From the NCBI RefSeq assembly GCF_024055795.1, contig NZ_JAMXMY010000030.1, positions 45,800 to 109,799 on the forward strand: a stretch of 64,000 nt of DNA, given 5' to 3'. The translations under genes were made by a program, and so were the position numbers. The notes under the pieces were generated by a model, which ran no database searches, was not told the origin of the DNA, and saw only the letters and a list, made by a program, of their open reading frames with translations. Below are positions 32,325 to 40,395 of the stretch, piece by piece. The stretch comes from Actinoallomurus purpureus (GTDB taxonomy: Bacteria > Actinomycetota > Actinomycetes > Streptosporangiales > Streptosporangiaceae). Within the stretch, counting starts at the first letter, position 1. The number at the start of each line of letters is the position of its first letter.

Positions 32325-33419
32325 TCATCGTCGTATGTTGAGTCCATTGGAGTGCTCCGCGTCATGGCGGATGCCATCGATGCTGCGAAGCTGATGGTTC
32401 AGCCCGCAGCCACGGGCGAGTCGGCTCGTCTCCTCCAGCAGGGCAAGGCCCTCGTCGCGGGTGGCGCGATCGGACACCAGGATGTGCGCGTACGCGGTGT
32501 TGAGCCGTACGCGCTGCATGGGCGTGTCCTGGGTGCCGTCGACGCGGGCGGTCTCGATCAAACGCAGCGCCTGATCGAGGTCACCGACGCCGCGGTAGGC
32601 CAGTGCGAGCTTTTGGTGGGCCACCGACCAGTCCTCGGCTTCATCGAGGTCTTCAAAGAAGTTCGTCGCCTCGGCCATCACGCGGGCGGCGTACTCATGC
32701 TGGCCGGCTTTGCTGAGTGCCGTCCCTACCCACAGCAGAGAACGGGCGCGGTCGCGGCCGCTGAGCCGCTCGTCGTCGGCGAACAGTTGGTAACAGCGCG
32801 CGGCTCCATGGAGATTACCGGCCATCTCGTCGATCACCGTCAGCGACAGTGAGACCTGAGCGATCCGGCGCGGGATGTCCAGATCGGCGAAAATGCTCAG
32901 TGCCCTCCGGTAGGAACGTTGCGCCGACCCGGGGCCGAGCAGCGTGCCCTGATCGCGCTGCACGTCACCGGCCAACACGAGCGAACGGGCATGGAGATAC
33001 AGCCCTCGGGCGTCGAGTCGGTCGGCGGGGAATCTGAGTAACCAAGGGTTGATGAGAGCGGTGGCCGCCGGGAAGTTTTGCCGGCTTAGGTAGACGACGG
33101 CTCGTTCGATGTCATCGGCCCAGGCTTCGTGATCCCACGAATACACGCCTGCATCACCGGCCGGTGTGCCGACCACTGTGCCGGTTTCGGCCAACAGCAG
33201 CTGAAAGCGTTGTTGGGCGGCGATGTCCGCGCGGTTCAGCGCAGTGTCCAAGATCGCTTGGGTGTCGGGCCGTGGCACGGTGCCGGCCTGCAGTTTCTCC
33301 CACTTGGCAACCGTACGAACGTTGACCCCCAGCTCCTCAGCGAAGGCCCGAATACTCATCCGGACGGCCCTGCGCAGCGCTCGGGCCTCGCGGCCAGTCC
33401 ATTGACGCACAGTGGGCAC
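32325..33419 (-). CDS. XRE-family regulator with TPR-like C-terminal region
   Basis: The 364-residue protein starts at a GTG (33419) after GAGGAGGTGG. An HTH_XRE domain covers about 5-60 (SIRAFAEELGVNVRTVAKWE), with a Pro-rich join. The rest is helical repeats like TPRs (NFPAATALINPWLLRFPADR, GAARCYQLFADDERLSGRD, AHQKLALAYRGVGDLDQALR). The layout resembles regulators that bind small ligands or peptides, though it is longer than most RRNPP sensors. It is divergent from the four-gene operon at 33696, with 276 bases between starts, so it very likely controls that operon. Confidence 0.88.
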   Translation of the reverse strand: MPTVRQWTGREARALRRAVRMSIRAFAEELGVNVRTVAKWEKLQAGTVPRPDTQAILDTALNRADIAAQQRFQLLLAETGTVVGTPAGDAGVYSWDHEAWADDIERAVVYLSRQNFPAATALINPWLLRFPADRLDARGLYLHARSLVLAGDVQRDQGTLLGPGSAQRSYRRALSIFADLDIPRRIAQVSLSLTVIDEMAGNLHGAARCYQLFADDERLSGRDRARSLLWVGTALSKAGQHEYAARVMAEATNFFEDLDEAEDWSVAHQKLALAYRGVGDLDQALRLIETARVDGTQDTPMQRVRLNTAYAHILVSDRATRDEGLALLEETSRLARGCGLNHQLRSIDGIRHDAEHSNGLNIRR

Positions 33420-33695
33420 GCGTGTACCACCTCCTCTCCACCCCGATCGAAGCATGACGCCACCGCTTGATGCATCGAAAGTGCAACGCGAGTACAACAC
33501 CTGGCCGTTTCGGCCGCGTCCTGCGGCGTCGATGCTCGATGTCAGCGCAGGACGGGGGCCGGTGCCGGTCGCAACGGAGCCAATGAGCCGCCAGGACCAG
33601 TGTCGGTCGCGCCAGCAGCGATCTCGTTGAGTTCCCTGTCGGGAATCAGCGGAACTCCGTTGCCGGCTCTGCCCATACGGAACAGGGGACAACCG

Positions 33696-33980
33696 ATGAC
33701 GAACGGAAGTGGCCACAGCCGGGATCTGTGCCGGTTGGTCGAACTGTGCCGGGAGCTGGCGAAGCTCGGCGTGCACGTGGGGGTCAGCGACGCGCGGCCG
33801 GCGTTGTCGGTTCGCGGCGATCTCACCGACCGGAAGGTGTGGGTCGAGATCGACGCCGGGTCGTTCGTGTGGCGGCGGGACGACCTGGCGCGGCACCCGG
33901 CGCACGATCCGGCCGGCGCGGCGGCGAGCCTGGCCGACTACCTCAAAAACCGCGACGCCGGACCCGGTCGTCGGCCATGA
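33696..33980 (+). CDS. Small protein of the SAHH-like cassette, unknown
   Basis: The 94-residue protein starts MTNGSGHSRDLCRLVELCRE and has GVSDARPALSVRGDLTDRKV with VWVEIDAGSFVWRRDDLARH, a beta-strand-rich small domain without recognised motif. I have the impression that it is common beside XRE regulators in actinomycetes, but I cannot name the family. The ATG follows GGGGACA. It is the first gene of a tight four-gene operon (ATGA overlap with the next gene). No signal or membrane segment. Confidence 0.8.
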   Translation: MTNGSGHSRDLCRLVELCRELAKLGVHVGVSDARPALSVRGDLTDRKVWVEIDAGSFVWRRDDLARHPAHDPAGAAASLADYLKNRDAGPGRRP

Positions 33981-34339
33981 GAACCGACGAGGCCTGGCAC
34001 CACGCTCCCGCCACGACCCACCTGCCCAGTGGCCCGGTCGGGATGATGAAGGCCGATCCGGTCATCATGCTTCGGCGGCGGTTCCCCGGCCTGGTGTTCT
34101 GGTACGGCATCCGTACGCGCTCCTGGTGGGCGATGGTGCAGGTCTCGCAGGGATGGCGTCTGGTCGAGGCCATGGACGCCGACGAACTGACCCAGGCGGT
34201 CCTGACGGCGGCCACCTGGCCGTACCCACCGGTGTGGCGACCGGCCCTCACTCCGAAGCGTGCAGGCTATCTCGTCTTGGCGTCCGACGAGAAAGAGAGC
34301 TCCATGGGGATATCGGACAAGCGGCGGGGGCACGCATGA
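33977..34339 (+). CDS. Small protein of the SAHH-like cassette, unknown
   Basis: The 120-residue protein overlaps its neighbours by four bases on both sides. It contains IMLRRRFPGLVFWYGIRTRS and WWAMVQVSQGWRLVEAMDAD, aromatic and arginine-rich, and a C-terminal Lys/Arg/Gly tail (DKRRGHA). I see no known motif, signal or membrane helix. Being always coupled to the next gene, it may be a partner of the SAHH-like enzyme. Confidence 0.8.
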   Translation: MRTDEAWHHAPATTHLPSGPVGMMKADPVIMLRRRFPGLVFWYGIRTRSWWAMVQVSQGWRLVEAMDADELTQAVLTAATWPYPPVWRPALTPKRAGYLVLASDEKESSMGISDKRRGHA

Positions 34340-35472
34340 CCGCGCTGGAGGACTTCGAACAGTCGCGGGTGGACGCGTTCTTCCGCAAGATCACCAGTCG
34401 ATACGAAATCCCCGATCCGGTGTCCGCACTGGTGATCACGCACCTGCTGGGGGAACGGCCGGCATTCCTGCGGGCAGTCGGGCGGCTGGCCGAGATCGCC
34501 GCCGTCCTGCCCAAGCCGAAGTCGATCGACGCGCGGGCACTGGAGGAGATCACGGCTCTGTTGTCGGTGGACGGTCTGGAGCGTGCGGCGTTCGCCGACC
34601 CGATCCGTGCGCTGGAGTATGTGGAGTCGCGGGCGGCCGGTCGGCGAATCGTGTTGCTGGACGTCGGCGGATACTTCGCGCCCGGCTTGGAGCACGTGTG
34701 CGCCAACTTCTCCGGCCAGATCGTCGGAGTGGTGGAGGACACCGAAAACGGACACCAGCGCTACGAGGCGCTGGGCAAGCTGCCGTGTCCGGTATTCAGC
34801 GTCGCCCGCTCACCGCTCAAGGACCCCGAGGACTACCTCGTGGGACAGTCGGTCACCTTCTCCGCCGAGGCACTGATCCGAGCGCGGGGCGACATCCTGC
34901 AGGGCCGCCCAGCGGCGGTCATCGGGTACGGGAAGCTGGGCCGGTCGGTGGCGGCGATGCTGCACGCCAAGCACGTCGGCGTGACCGTCTACGACTCCGA
35001 CCCCATCCGGCGGACACAAGCCCTCTCCCAAGGGTTCCGCACCACCTCCACCCTGGCCCAGGCCATCGCAGGGGCAGGAGTGATCGTGTGCGCCACCGGG
35101 AACATGGCGTTGCGCGAAGACGACTTCGCCAGAATCGCCAACGGCGCATACATCGCCAGCGTGACCAGCAGCGATGACGAGCTGGAGCTGGGAGCGCTCG
35201 AGGGGCTGTACGAGCGGACCTCGACCGAGGAGCACATCACCCGGTACGCCCGAACCGGGCACTACTTCTACATGCTGGCCGGTGGTAATGCCGTCAACTT
35301 CCTTCACGGCGCGAGCGTGGGTGCTTTCATCTTCCTAGTGCAGGCCGAGATCCTGGCCGCGCTCGGGTCCTTGGCCGCTGCCAACCACGAACCCGGACTG
35401 CACGAACTGGACGCGACCGAACGCAGCCTGATCGCGGCGACCTGGCTGCGCTACTTCGATGGGACGTCATGA
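34336..35472 (+). CDS. Divergent S-adenosylhomocysteinase-like NAD-binding enzyme
   Basis: The 378-residue protein aligns by eye with SAHH through the core: VLPKPKSIDARALEEI; LLDVGGYFAPGLE against the DDGGD motif; GVVEDTENGHQRYEAL against the SEETTTG motif; SPLKDPEDYLVG against TKSKFDN, keeping the lysine and aspartate that drive 3'-OH oxidation (K185 and D189 of mammalian SAHH); then a Rossmann GYGKLGRSVAAMLHA with VYDSDP acidic NAD contact. The Asn after the Asp is Tyr, one acidic residue of DDGGD is Val, and the GHFD histidine region is SSDDEL. It is shorter than true SAHH (about 430-490) and lacks its N-terminus. It likely oxidises a related nucleoside; substrate unknown. Confidence 0.85.
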   Translation: MTALEDFEQSRVDAFFRKITSRYEIPDPVSALVITHLLGERPAFLRAVGRLAEIAAVLPKPKSIDARALEEITALLSVDGLERAAFADPIRALEYVESRAAGRRIVLLDVGGYFAPGLEHVCANFSGQIVGVVEDTENGHQRYEALGKLPCPVFSVARSPLKDPEDYLVGQSVTFSAEALIRARGDILQGRPAAVIGYGKLGRSVAAMLHAKHVGVTVYDSDPIRRTQALSQGFRTTSTLAQAIAGAGVIVCATGNMALREDDFARIANGAYIASVTSSDDELELGALEGLYERTSTEEHITRYARTGHYFYMLAGGNAVNFLHGASVGAFIFLVQAEILAALGSLAAANHEPGLHELDATERSLIAATWLRYFDGTS

Positions 35473-36017
35473 GCATCGGCACCGAGGAGATCCGTTCCAC
35501 CCTGGCCCGTTACCTGGACCGCCACCCCGATGAGGCAGATCATCTTCGGCCCCTGTCCGAGGCGTTGGAGGCCGAAGCCGAGCTGACCTCGCGCAAGGAG
35601 TTCAACGGCGGGCACGTCACATGCGGGGCCGTCGTGATCGACCAGGACCGTCGCCTGCTGCTGATCCAACACAAGGCACTCGGGCGGTGGCTGCTGCCTG
35701 GCGGGCACTTGGAGCCGGGTGATGTGAACCTGCCGGGTGCGGCCCTACGGGAGCTGGAAGAGGAGACCGGAATCTCCTGGCATGACGCGGTCGCCCAGTC
35801 CGGCCAGGACGTGACCCCGGTGGACATCGACCTGCACACCATCCCGGCCAACCCGGCAAAGGGCGAGCCCGAGCACTGGCATGCGGATTTCCGCTGGGTG
35901 CTCCGGGTGGAGGAGCCGAAGGTCGTACTTCAGGCCGAGGAGGTGGACGGCTATGCCTGGCGGCCCCGCACCGACGCCCCGACCCCGAAGCTGGCCGCCA
36001 AGCTTGCGCTCCTGTGA
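35469..36017 (+). CDS. Nudix hydrolase
   Basis: The 182-residue protein has a Nudix box: GGHLEPGDVNLPGAALRELE then EETGI, fitting GX5EX7REUXEEXGU with one extra residue and Asp for the first Glu. It starts four bases inside the SAHH-like gene. The Nudix fold cleaves nucleoside diphosphates linked to another moiety, so in this cassette it may process or remove the product or substrate of the SAHH-like enzyme (inference). It is the last gene of the operon and ends about 15 bases before a truncated SMI1 gene. Confidence 0.9.
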   Translation: MSIGTEEIRSTLARYLDRHPDEADHLRPLSEALEAEAELTSRKEFNGGHVTCGAVVIDQDRRLLLIQHKALGRWLLPGGHLEPGDVNLPGAALRELEEETGISWHDAVAQSGQDVTPVDIDLHTIPANPAKGEPEHWHADFRWVLRVEEPKVVLQAEEVDGYAWRPRTDAPTPKLAAKLALL

Positions 36018-36034
36018 TCCCGCGGCCCGTCCCG

Positions 36035-36214
36035 CATGCCGTCGGCGGCACGGTAGAGGGCGCGGATGTCCGCAGGGAGCGGGACGCCCACGGTCCATGC
36101 GGCGTCGTCGATCACCGCGTCGGCCGCCGGCGGGTTCACGGAGGCGGCGGTCGTGGGTGCGTGCGCGTGAAGCCAGGTGATGGTCCGGTCCCAGCAGGAT
36201 GCAACGTCCGTCAC
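36035..36214 (-). pseudogene. SMI1/KNR4-type protein, N-terminal remnant
   Basis: From an ATG at 36214 the frame encodes MTDVASCWDRTITWLHAHAP and VGVPLPADIRALYRAADGM, the start of an SMI1/KNR4 domain (usual length 130-200). After about 60 residues the match ends and the frame runs into Nudix antisense. The break lies at the right edge of the cassette, which suggests that the cassette's arrival or a later deletion cut this gene. Confidence 0.65.
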
Positions 36215-36224
36215 GACCGAAACA

Positions 36225-36605
36225 CTAGCGAGGCCCCCCGACAGAGACCGCCCGTGCGGCGGCGACGGTCAGGGGAGCGCAGGCGAGCACGCCGAGCGCG
36301 ACGGGCATGGTCCGGAGCAGGCCGCGCCGGGAGATCGCGCTCTCACGTACGGCGCTGCGCAGCACCGCCAGACCGATCGGCAGGTTCAGGCCGACCGCCG
36401 TGACGAGGCCGGGCGCGTACCCGCGCGCGACGAGGGCGGCGGGCACGTGCGGGAGCGCCACGTTGAGGAGCATGACCCCCGCCATCCCGGCCGGCAGGTA
36501 CGGCTTCCACGCGGCGGGGCGGCCGGTCGTCCCGACGGTGACGGCCGCCACACCGAGCCCGGAGATCACCACCATCAGCCCGTTGAGGGAGGCCTGGTTG
36601 AGCCG
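36225..36605 (-). pseudogene. HXXEE-domain membrane protein, C-terminal remnant
   Basis: The frame encodes RLNQASLNGLMVVISGLGVA, LLNVALPHVPAALVARGYAP and LGVLACAPLTVAAARAV, the last three or four helices of HXXEE proteins. The N-terminal half with the HxxEE motif itself is missing. Upstream, the frame enters the antisense of the TetR fragment. The break is between 36605 and 36651. Confidence 0.7.
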
Positions 36606-36650
36606 GCCCGCGGCCCCCGGAAAGCGCCGCCCGCCCAGCTGGGGGCCCGG

Positions 36651-37016
36651 TCGATCGAGGAGACCGGCGACCCGCTCCAGGACCTGCGGCGACTGCTCGA
36701 AGTCACGTACAAGGGTCTCGCCGAGACCGTCGCGGGCCGGGCCCTGCCGGCCGTCTCCGCCGAGATCATGGGTGACCCTGGTCTCGCGGAGGAGTACCGG
36801 CGACGGTTCGTCCATCCGCTCCGGGACCGCGCCCGTGTGCTCATCGAAGAGGCGATCGATCAGGGCCTGCTACGGAGCGACGTCGACCCGGACCTTCTGA
36901 TGGACGTCGTGGTGGGCCCATCTCTCTACCGGCCGATCGTCCTCGGCGTTCCGGCCCCGGCCGCGTCGGCGTCCGCCGTCTTCGACCTGGTGATCAACGG
37001 GGCGGGCGACCAATAG
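36651..37016 (+). pseudogene. TetR regulator, C-terminal remnant
   Basis: The frame reads RSIEETGDPLQDLRRLLEVT, AEIMGDPGLAEEYRRRFVHP and LLRSDVDPDLLMDVVVGPSL with YRPIVLG, a TetR_C_11/16-type ligand domain. The DNA-binding N-terminus is absent and no start codon precedes it within homologous sequence. It meets the HXXEE remnant head to head, so a single deletion removed both 5' ends and the shared promoter. Confidence 0.75.
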
Positions 37017-37051
37017 GACACCGGATCGGTCGAGGTCGTAAGCTTCCGGCC

Positions 37052-37642
37052 GTGGATCTCTTTAACTCCCCCGTTCTGCTCGTCGAGCAGCCCAAGAAGA
37101 TCTTCGCCGTCGAGTCGCGGTACACCGTCTTCAACGGCCAGGGCCAGCCGGTCGCGACGGTGGGGGAGCCCAACCTCTCCGGTGGCAAGAAGGCCATGCG
37201 CGTCCTGTTCTCGGAGTACTCGGGCAACACCCGGCACACGCTGCACGTCGTGCGGCCCGACGGCATGCCGATGCTGATCATCGACAAGCCGTTCGCCCTG
37301 GCGACGCCGAAGGTCAAGATCAGCTGGCCGAACGGTCAGCCGATCGGGGCGATCCAGTGCCACTTCGGCCTCCGGCCGCGCTTCACGTTGCTGGACCCGC
37401 AGGACCGCCAGATCGGCGAGATTCGCGGCGACTTCTTCGCCTGGGACTTCACGATCACCGACTGGCAGGGTGTCGAGGTCGCCCGGGTCAACAAGCAGTG
37501 GGAGGGCCTGGCCGCCGCCTGGTTCACGACGGCCGACCGCTACGCCGTCCAGATCCCGTACCAGCTCCCCGACCCGCTCCGCAGCCTCGTCATCTCGACG
37601 GCCATCACCATCGACGTGGTCCTGCGCGAGAACAAGAAGTGA
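37052..37642 (+). CDS. Phospholipid-scramblase/LURP-one-related protein
   Basis: The 196-residue protein has the tubby-like LOR/scramblase fold: PVLLVEQPKKIFAVESRYTV, HTLHVVRPDGMPMLIIDKPF and QIGEIRGDFFAWDFTITDWQ, with a hydrophobic C-terminal segment (LRSLVISTAITIDVVL). It is probably a membrane-associated beta barrel of unknown role. The GTG start at 37052 has no strong ribosome site. It follows the TetR remnant by 35 bases and is intact. Single gene. Confidence 0.85.
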   Translation: MDLFNSPVLLVEQPKKIFAVESRYTVFNGQGQPVATVGEPNLSGGKKAMRVLFSEYSGNTRHTLHVVRPDGMPMLIIDKPFALATPKVKISWPNGQPIGAIQCHFGLRPRFTLLDPQDRQIGEIRGDFFAWDFTITDWQGVEVARVNKQWEGLAAAWFTTADRYAVQIPYQLPDPLRSLVISTAITIDVVLRENKK

Positions 37643-37773
37643 TCCCCGGCACCCGCCGCCCGTGTCCGGGCGACGGGTGATCGCGATTCGGTCCAGCCAG
37701 ATTCCTGTCGCGTACGGGCCGAATTTACGCATTCACCGCGCACGCCGACGACCTGATCGTCGAGAATCCTCCC

Positions 37774-38703
37774 GTGACCACGCGGAAGGTTGTCTCCTGG
37801 TCCTATTTCATGGGCTCGGCGCTGTCCAGCTACCTTGGCCCGGCGCTCACGATGGTGATCTTCACGCGGCTCGCTCCCGCCGGCACCGCGGCGCTCCGTA
37901 TCTGGACCGGCGCTCTCGTGCTCGCCGTGTGGCGGCGGCCGTGGCGGACACTGCGGGACGCCGGCCCGGCGGGGCGTCGCATGATCCTGGCGTGGGGGGC
38001 CGTTCTGGCCCTGCTGAATCTCACCTTTTACCAGGCGATCGCCATCCTGCCGTTGGGCACCGTGGCCGCGATCGAGTTCCTTCCGGTGATCGGCTTGGCC
38101 ACATTCGGTGCCCGCACCTTCCGGAACCTCTTCGCGGTGGTGGCCGTCGCCGGAGGGGTCGCGGTGCTGACCGATGCCCGGATGACCGGATCGCCGCTCG
38201 GATTCCTCTTCGCCTTCGCCGACGCCCTGATGTTCGCGCTCTACATCGTGGTCGCCCACCGCGCCGCGCGGCGCCTGCCCGGGCGGCTCGGAGGGATCGA
38301 CGGATTGGCGGCGGCCATGCTGGTCGCCTGCGTGGTCACCGTGCCTTTCGCGGTAGGGGAGGTCGCACCGGTGCTCTCCGGTCCTCGGCCCATCGGCGCG
38401 GCGGTCGGCGTCGGCGTCGCCTCGGTGCTGCCGTATGTCTGCGACCAGTTGGCGATGACCCGGATGTCCCGGTCGACCTACGCCCTGCTGCTCGCGCTGC
38501 TGCCCGCGACGGCCACGGTGGTCGGCATCGTGGTGCTCCGGCAGTGGCCTTCGTTGGTCGAGGCCGCGGGCCTGACGGGCGTCGTGCTCGGCGTCGCCGT
38601 ACACCAGCACGGCTCGGATGCCGAGATCCGCGGTGATGAGCCCCTGACGATCAGGGAGGCCGGCTCCGCCGAACCCGTTCCGGCGGACCTGATCGGCTCA
38701 TAG
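37774..38703 (+). CDS. EamA-family (DMT) transporter
   Basis: The 309-residue membrane protein has ten helices in two EamA repeats: YFMGSALSSYLGPALTMVIF, IAILPLGTVAAIEFLPVIGL, then FAFADALMFALYIVVAHRA and STYALLLALLPATATVVGIV. It resembles RhtA-type exporters of amino acids (homoserine or threonine), though the substrate is not shown. Start at the GTG at 37774. It is not in an operon, with 131 bases after the scramblase gene. Confidence 0.88.
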   Translation: MTTRKVVSWSYFMGSALSSYLGPALTMVIFTRLAPAGTAALRIWTGALVLAVWRRPWRTLRDAGPAGRRMILAWGAVLALLNLTFYQAIAILPLGTVAAIEFLPVIGLATFGARTFRNLFAVVAVAGGVAVLTDARMTGSPLGFLFAFADALMFALYIVVAHRAARRLPGRLGGIDGLAAAMLVACVVTVPFAVGEVAPVLSGPRPIGAAVGVGVASVLPYVCDQLAMTRMSRSTYALLLALLPATATVVGIVVLRQWPSLVEAAGLTGVVLGVAVHQHGSDAEIRGDEPLTIREAGSAEPVPADLIGS

Positions 38704-38841
38704 CCCGCTGGTCGCTTCTGACGAGGCACCGGCCGGTACCTTCGGCGAAGGTGAGCGTCGGGCGCTGCTCAAGGGAGCGTCGGTCCGACAAAAGAACGGC
38801 GACGTCTTCAAAGCCCCGGCAGCGGACCGCTGCGCCGTGGA

Positions 38842-39174
38842 TCACGTGACGATGCAGGATTCCTCGCCGAAGTCGGCGATGATCCGGAGCCTCCCGCCGA
38901 GCGCCTCGACGTACGAGCGCAGCGTGGCGACCTCGACCTTGTTCATGTCGCCGTGCTCGATGGCGGAGACCCGTGGCGCCGACACGCCCATGGCCGCGGC
39001 CACCTCTCGCTGGGTCCGCGACTGGCGCCGACGGATCTCCGCGAGTTGGTAGGCGTGGATCTCGTCCAGCATCTGCTGCCGGATCGCCGTCCGCATCTCG
39101 TCCGTGAACTCCCGGCCCTGCTCCTTGCGGATCCGCGCGGCTTCCCGCTTGACGTCTTCCCACTGTCGGTTCAC
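38842..39174 (-). CDS. XRE-family antitoxin (second copy)
   Basis: The 110-residue protein has the same layout as the antitoxin at 2823: helical N-terminus (AARIRKEQGREFTDEMRTAI), HTH (RRQSRTQREVAAAMGVSAPR, VSAIEHGDMNK) and the tail GGRLRIIADFGEESCIV. The start overlaps the toxin stop by four bases. The two modules share order and overlap, so they are paralogous but well separated in sequence. Confidence 0.92.
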   Translation of the reverse strand: MNRQWEDVKREAARIRKEQGREFTDEMRTAIRQQMLDEIHAYQLAEIRRRQSRTQREVAAAMGVSAPRVSAIEHGDMNKVEVATLRSYVEALGGRLRIIADFGEESCIVT

Positions 39175-39548
39175 TCGTCCCCCTCGTCGGCCAGCGCTTT
39201 CAGGTGCGTGTCATAGCGGTCGTCGGCGATCGGTATGTGGGTTCGGTACCACCCCTGCCAGTCGCCCGCCTTGTCTCCCGCGAGGAGTAACAGGGCACAT
39301 CTTCTCGGGTCGAAGGCGAACAAGATCCGTATCTCGCTGCCACCTTCCGAGGCTGGGCGAAGCTCCTTCATGTTGTGGTGGCGAGACCCTTTGATTCGAT
39401 CGACCATTGGCCGCCCAAGCGTCGGACCGACCGTCTCCAGCAGATCAATCGCCTCCTCGACGAGGTCGGCCGTAGCCGGATCACCCTTCACCAGTCCGAG
39501 AAACCAGGAGGTCACTTCCGCGTGCAGTTCGACTGCCCATCTACCCAT
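39171..39548 (-). CDS. RelE/HigB-like toxin (second copy)
   Basis: The 125-residue Gp49-type toxin has GPTLGRPMVDRIKGSRHHNM, KELRPASEGGSEIRILFAFD and CALLLLAGDKAGDWQGWYRT, closely matching the toxin at 3131 (GPALGRPLVDTIRGS, KELRPG, RILFAFD). Expected to be an mRNA interferase held by the antitoxin. The operator differs from that of the first module, so the two may not cross-regulate. Confidence 0.92.
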   Translation of the reverse strand: MGRWAVELHAEVTSWFLGLVKGDPATADLVEEAIDLLETVGPTLGRPMVDRIKGSRHHNMKELRPASEGGSEIRILFAFDPRRCALLLLAGDKAGDWQGWYRTHIPIADDRYDTHLKALADEGDE

Positions 39549-39556
39549 GGCAGACC

Positions 39557-39577
39557 ACGTTAATGCTTACGTTAAGC
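39557..39577. promoter_or_regulatory. Probable operator of the second TA module
   Basis: ACGTTAA occurs twice with a 12-base period (39557 and 39569), and GCTTA-CGT-TAAGC is a 5-bp inverted repeat at 39565-39577. Both lie just upstream of the toxin start. Confidence 0.6.
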
Positions 39578-39723
39578 TCTCGCAGTCAGTTCGAGCAACT
39601 GATATGTACCGCGCTAGCAAGCGGTGTGCGCGCTGATCGTCGAGGTTCTTCGGCTCGGGAGCAACGGAAAGCCTCGGCGATCACGCGAGTGATCGTCAGC
39701 GTGCCACGTGTCATGATCGCGAG

Positions 39724-40395
39724 GTGGCGGTACGGGATCAGGGCGAGGTCTTCGCGGAAGGTTCGACGGCCGTGCGCCGCGACACGGTCGGCGGGAAGGT
39801 CTGGACGGCCGCGCCGCACCGGGTGATCCGGGACACCGGTGGCGAGCTCGTGATGTGCTGCTGGCCCGGCGTGGAGCTGGTCGCGCCGACCACGTGGATC
39901 GAGTGGCTGGTGACCGGCGATGACGCGGTCCGGAAACGGGCGGTTCCCGACCTCGCCTCGGGACGGTGGCGGTTGGGTCGATGGACCTGGCGGGACACCA
40001 CTCTGCTCAGCCGGTTCCGGGCGGGGGAGCTGTTCAGCGTTCACCACTACTTCGGCGCCGGCCGCCGCGACGGCTGGTACGTCAACTTCGAACGCCCCTT
40101 CCGGCGTACCGGCATCGGAATCGACACCTTCGACCTGCTCCTCGATCTGGTCGTCGAGCCCGACCTGTCCGGGTGGACGTGGAAGGACGAGGACGAATAC
40201 GCCCACGGTCGGCGGCTCGGTCTCATCGACGACGCGCTGCACTCCCGTGTGGACGAGGCTCGTCAGCGGGTGCTCGCCCTGATCGAGGCGGGCGAGGGGC
40301 CGTTCGCGGACGACTGGTCGGCCTGGCGGCGCGATCCGGCCTGGCCGGTGCCCGCGCTGCCCCCTGACGCGCTCGACGCGCCGGTGCGGGACTAG
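39724..40395 (+). CDS. DUF402 protein
   Basis: The 223-residue protein has the DUF402 signature: LSRFRAGELFSVHHYFGAGR, RDGWYVNFERPFRRTGIGID and TFDLLLDLVVEPDLSGWTWK, with DEDEYAHGRRLGLID. The acidic residues form a metal-dependent phosphatase-like site (FomD/Ntdp type). These proteins hydrolyse nucleoside diphosphates or similar monoesters. Its TAG stop overlaps that of the TetR gene on the other strand. The GTG start has no clear ribosome site, so it is uncertain. Confidence 0.85.
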   Translation: MAVRDQGEVFAEGSTAVRRDTVGGKVWTAAPHRVIRDTGGELVMCCWPGVELVAPTTWIEWLVTGDDAVRKRAVPDLASGRWRLGRWTWRDTTLLSRFRAGELFSVHHYFGAGRRDGWYVNFERPFRRTGIGIDTFDLLLDLVVEPDLSGWTWKDEDEYAHGRRLGLIDDALHSRVDEARQRVLALIEAGEGPFADDWSAWRRDPAWPVPALPPDALDAPVRD

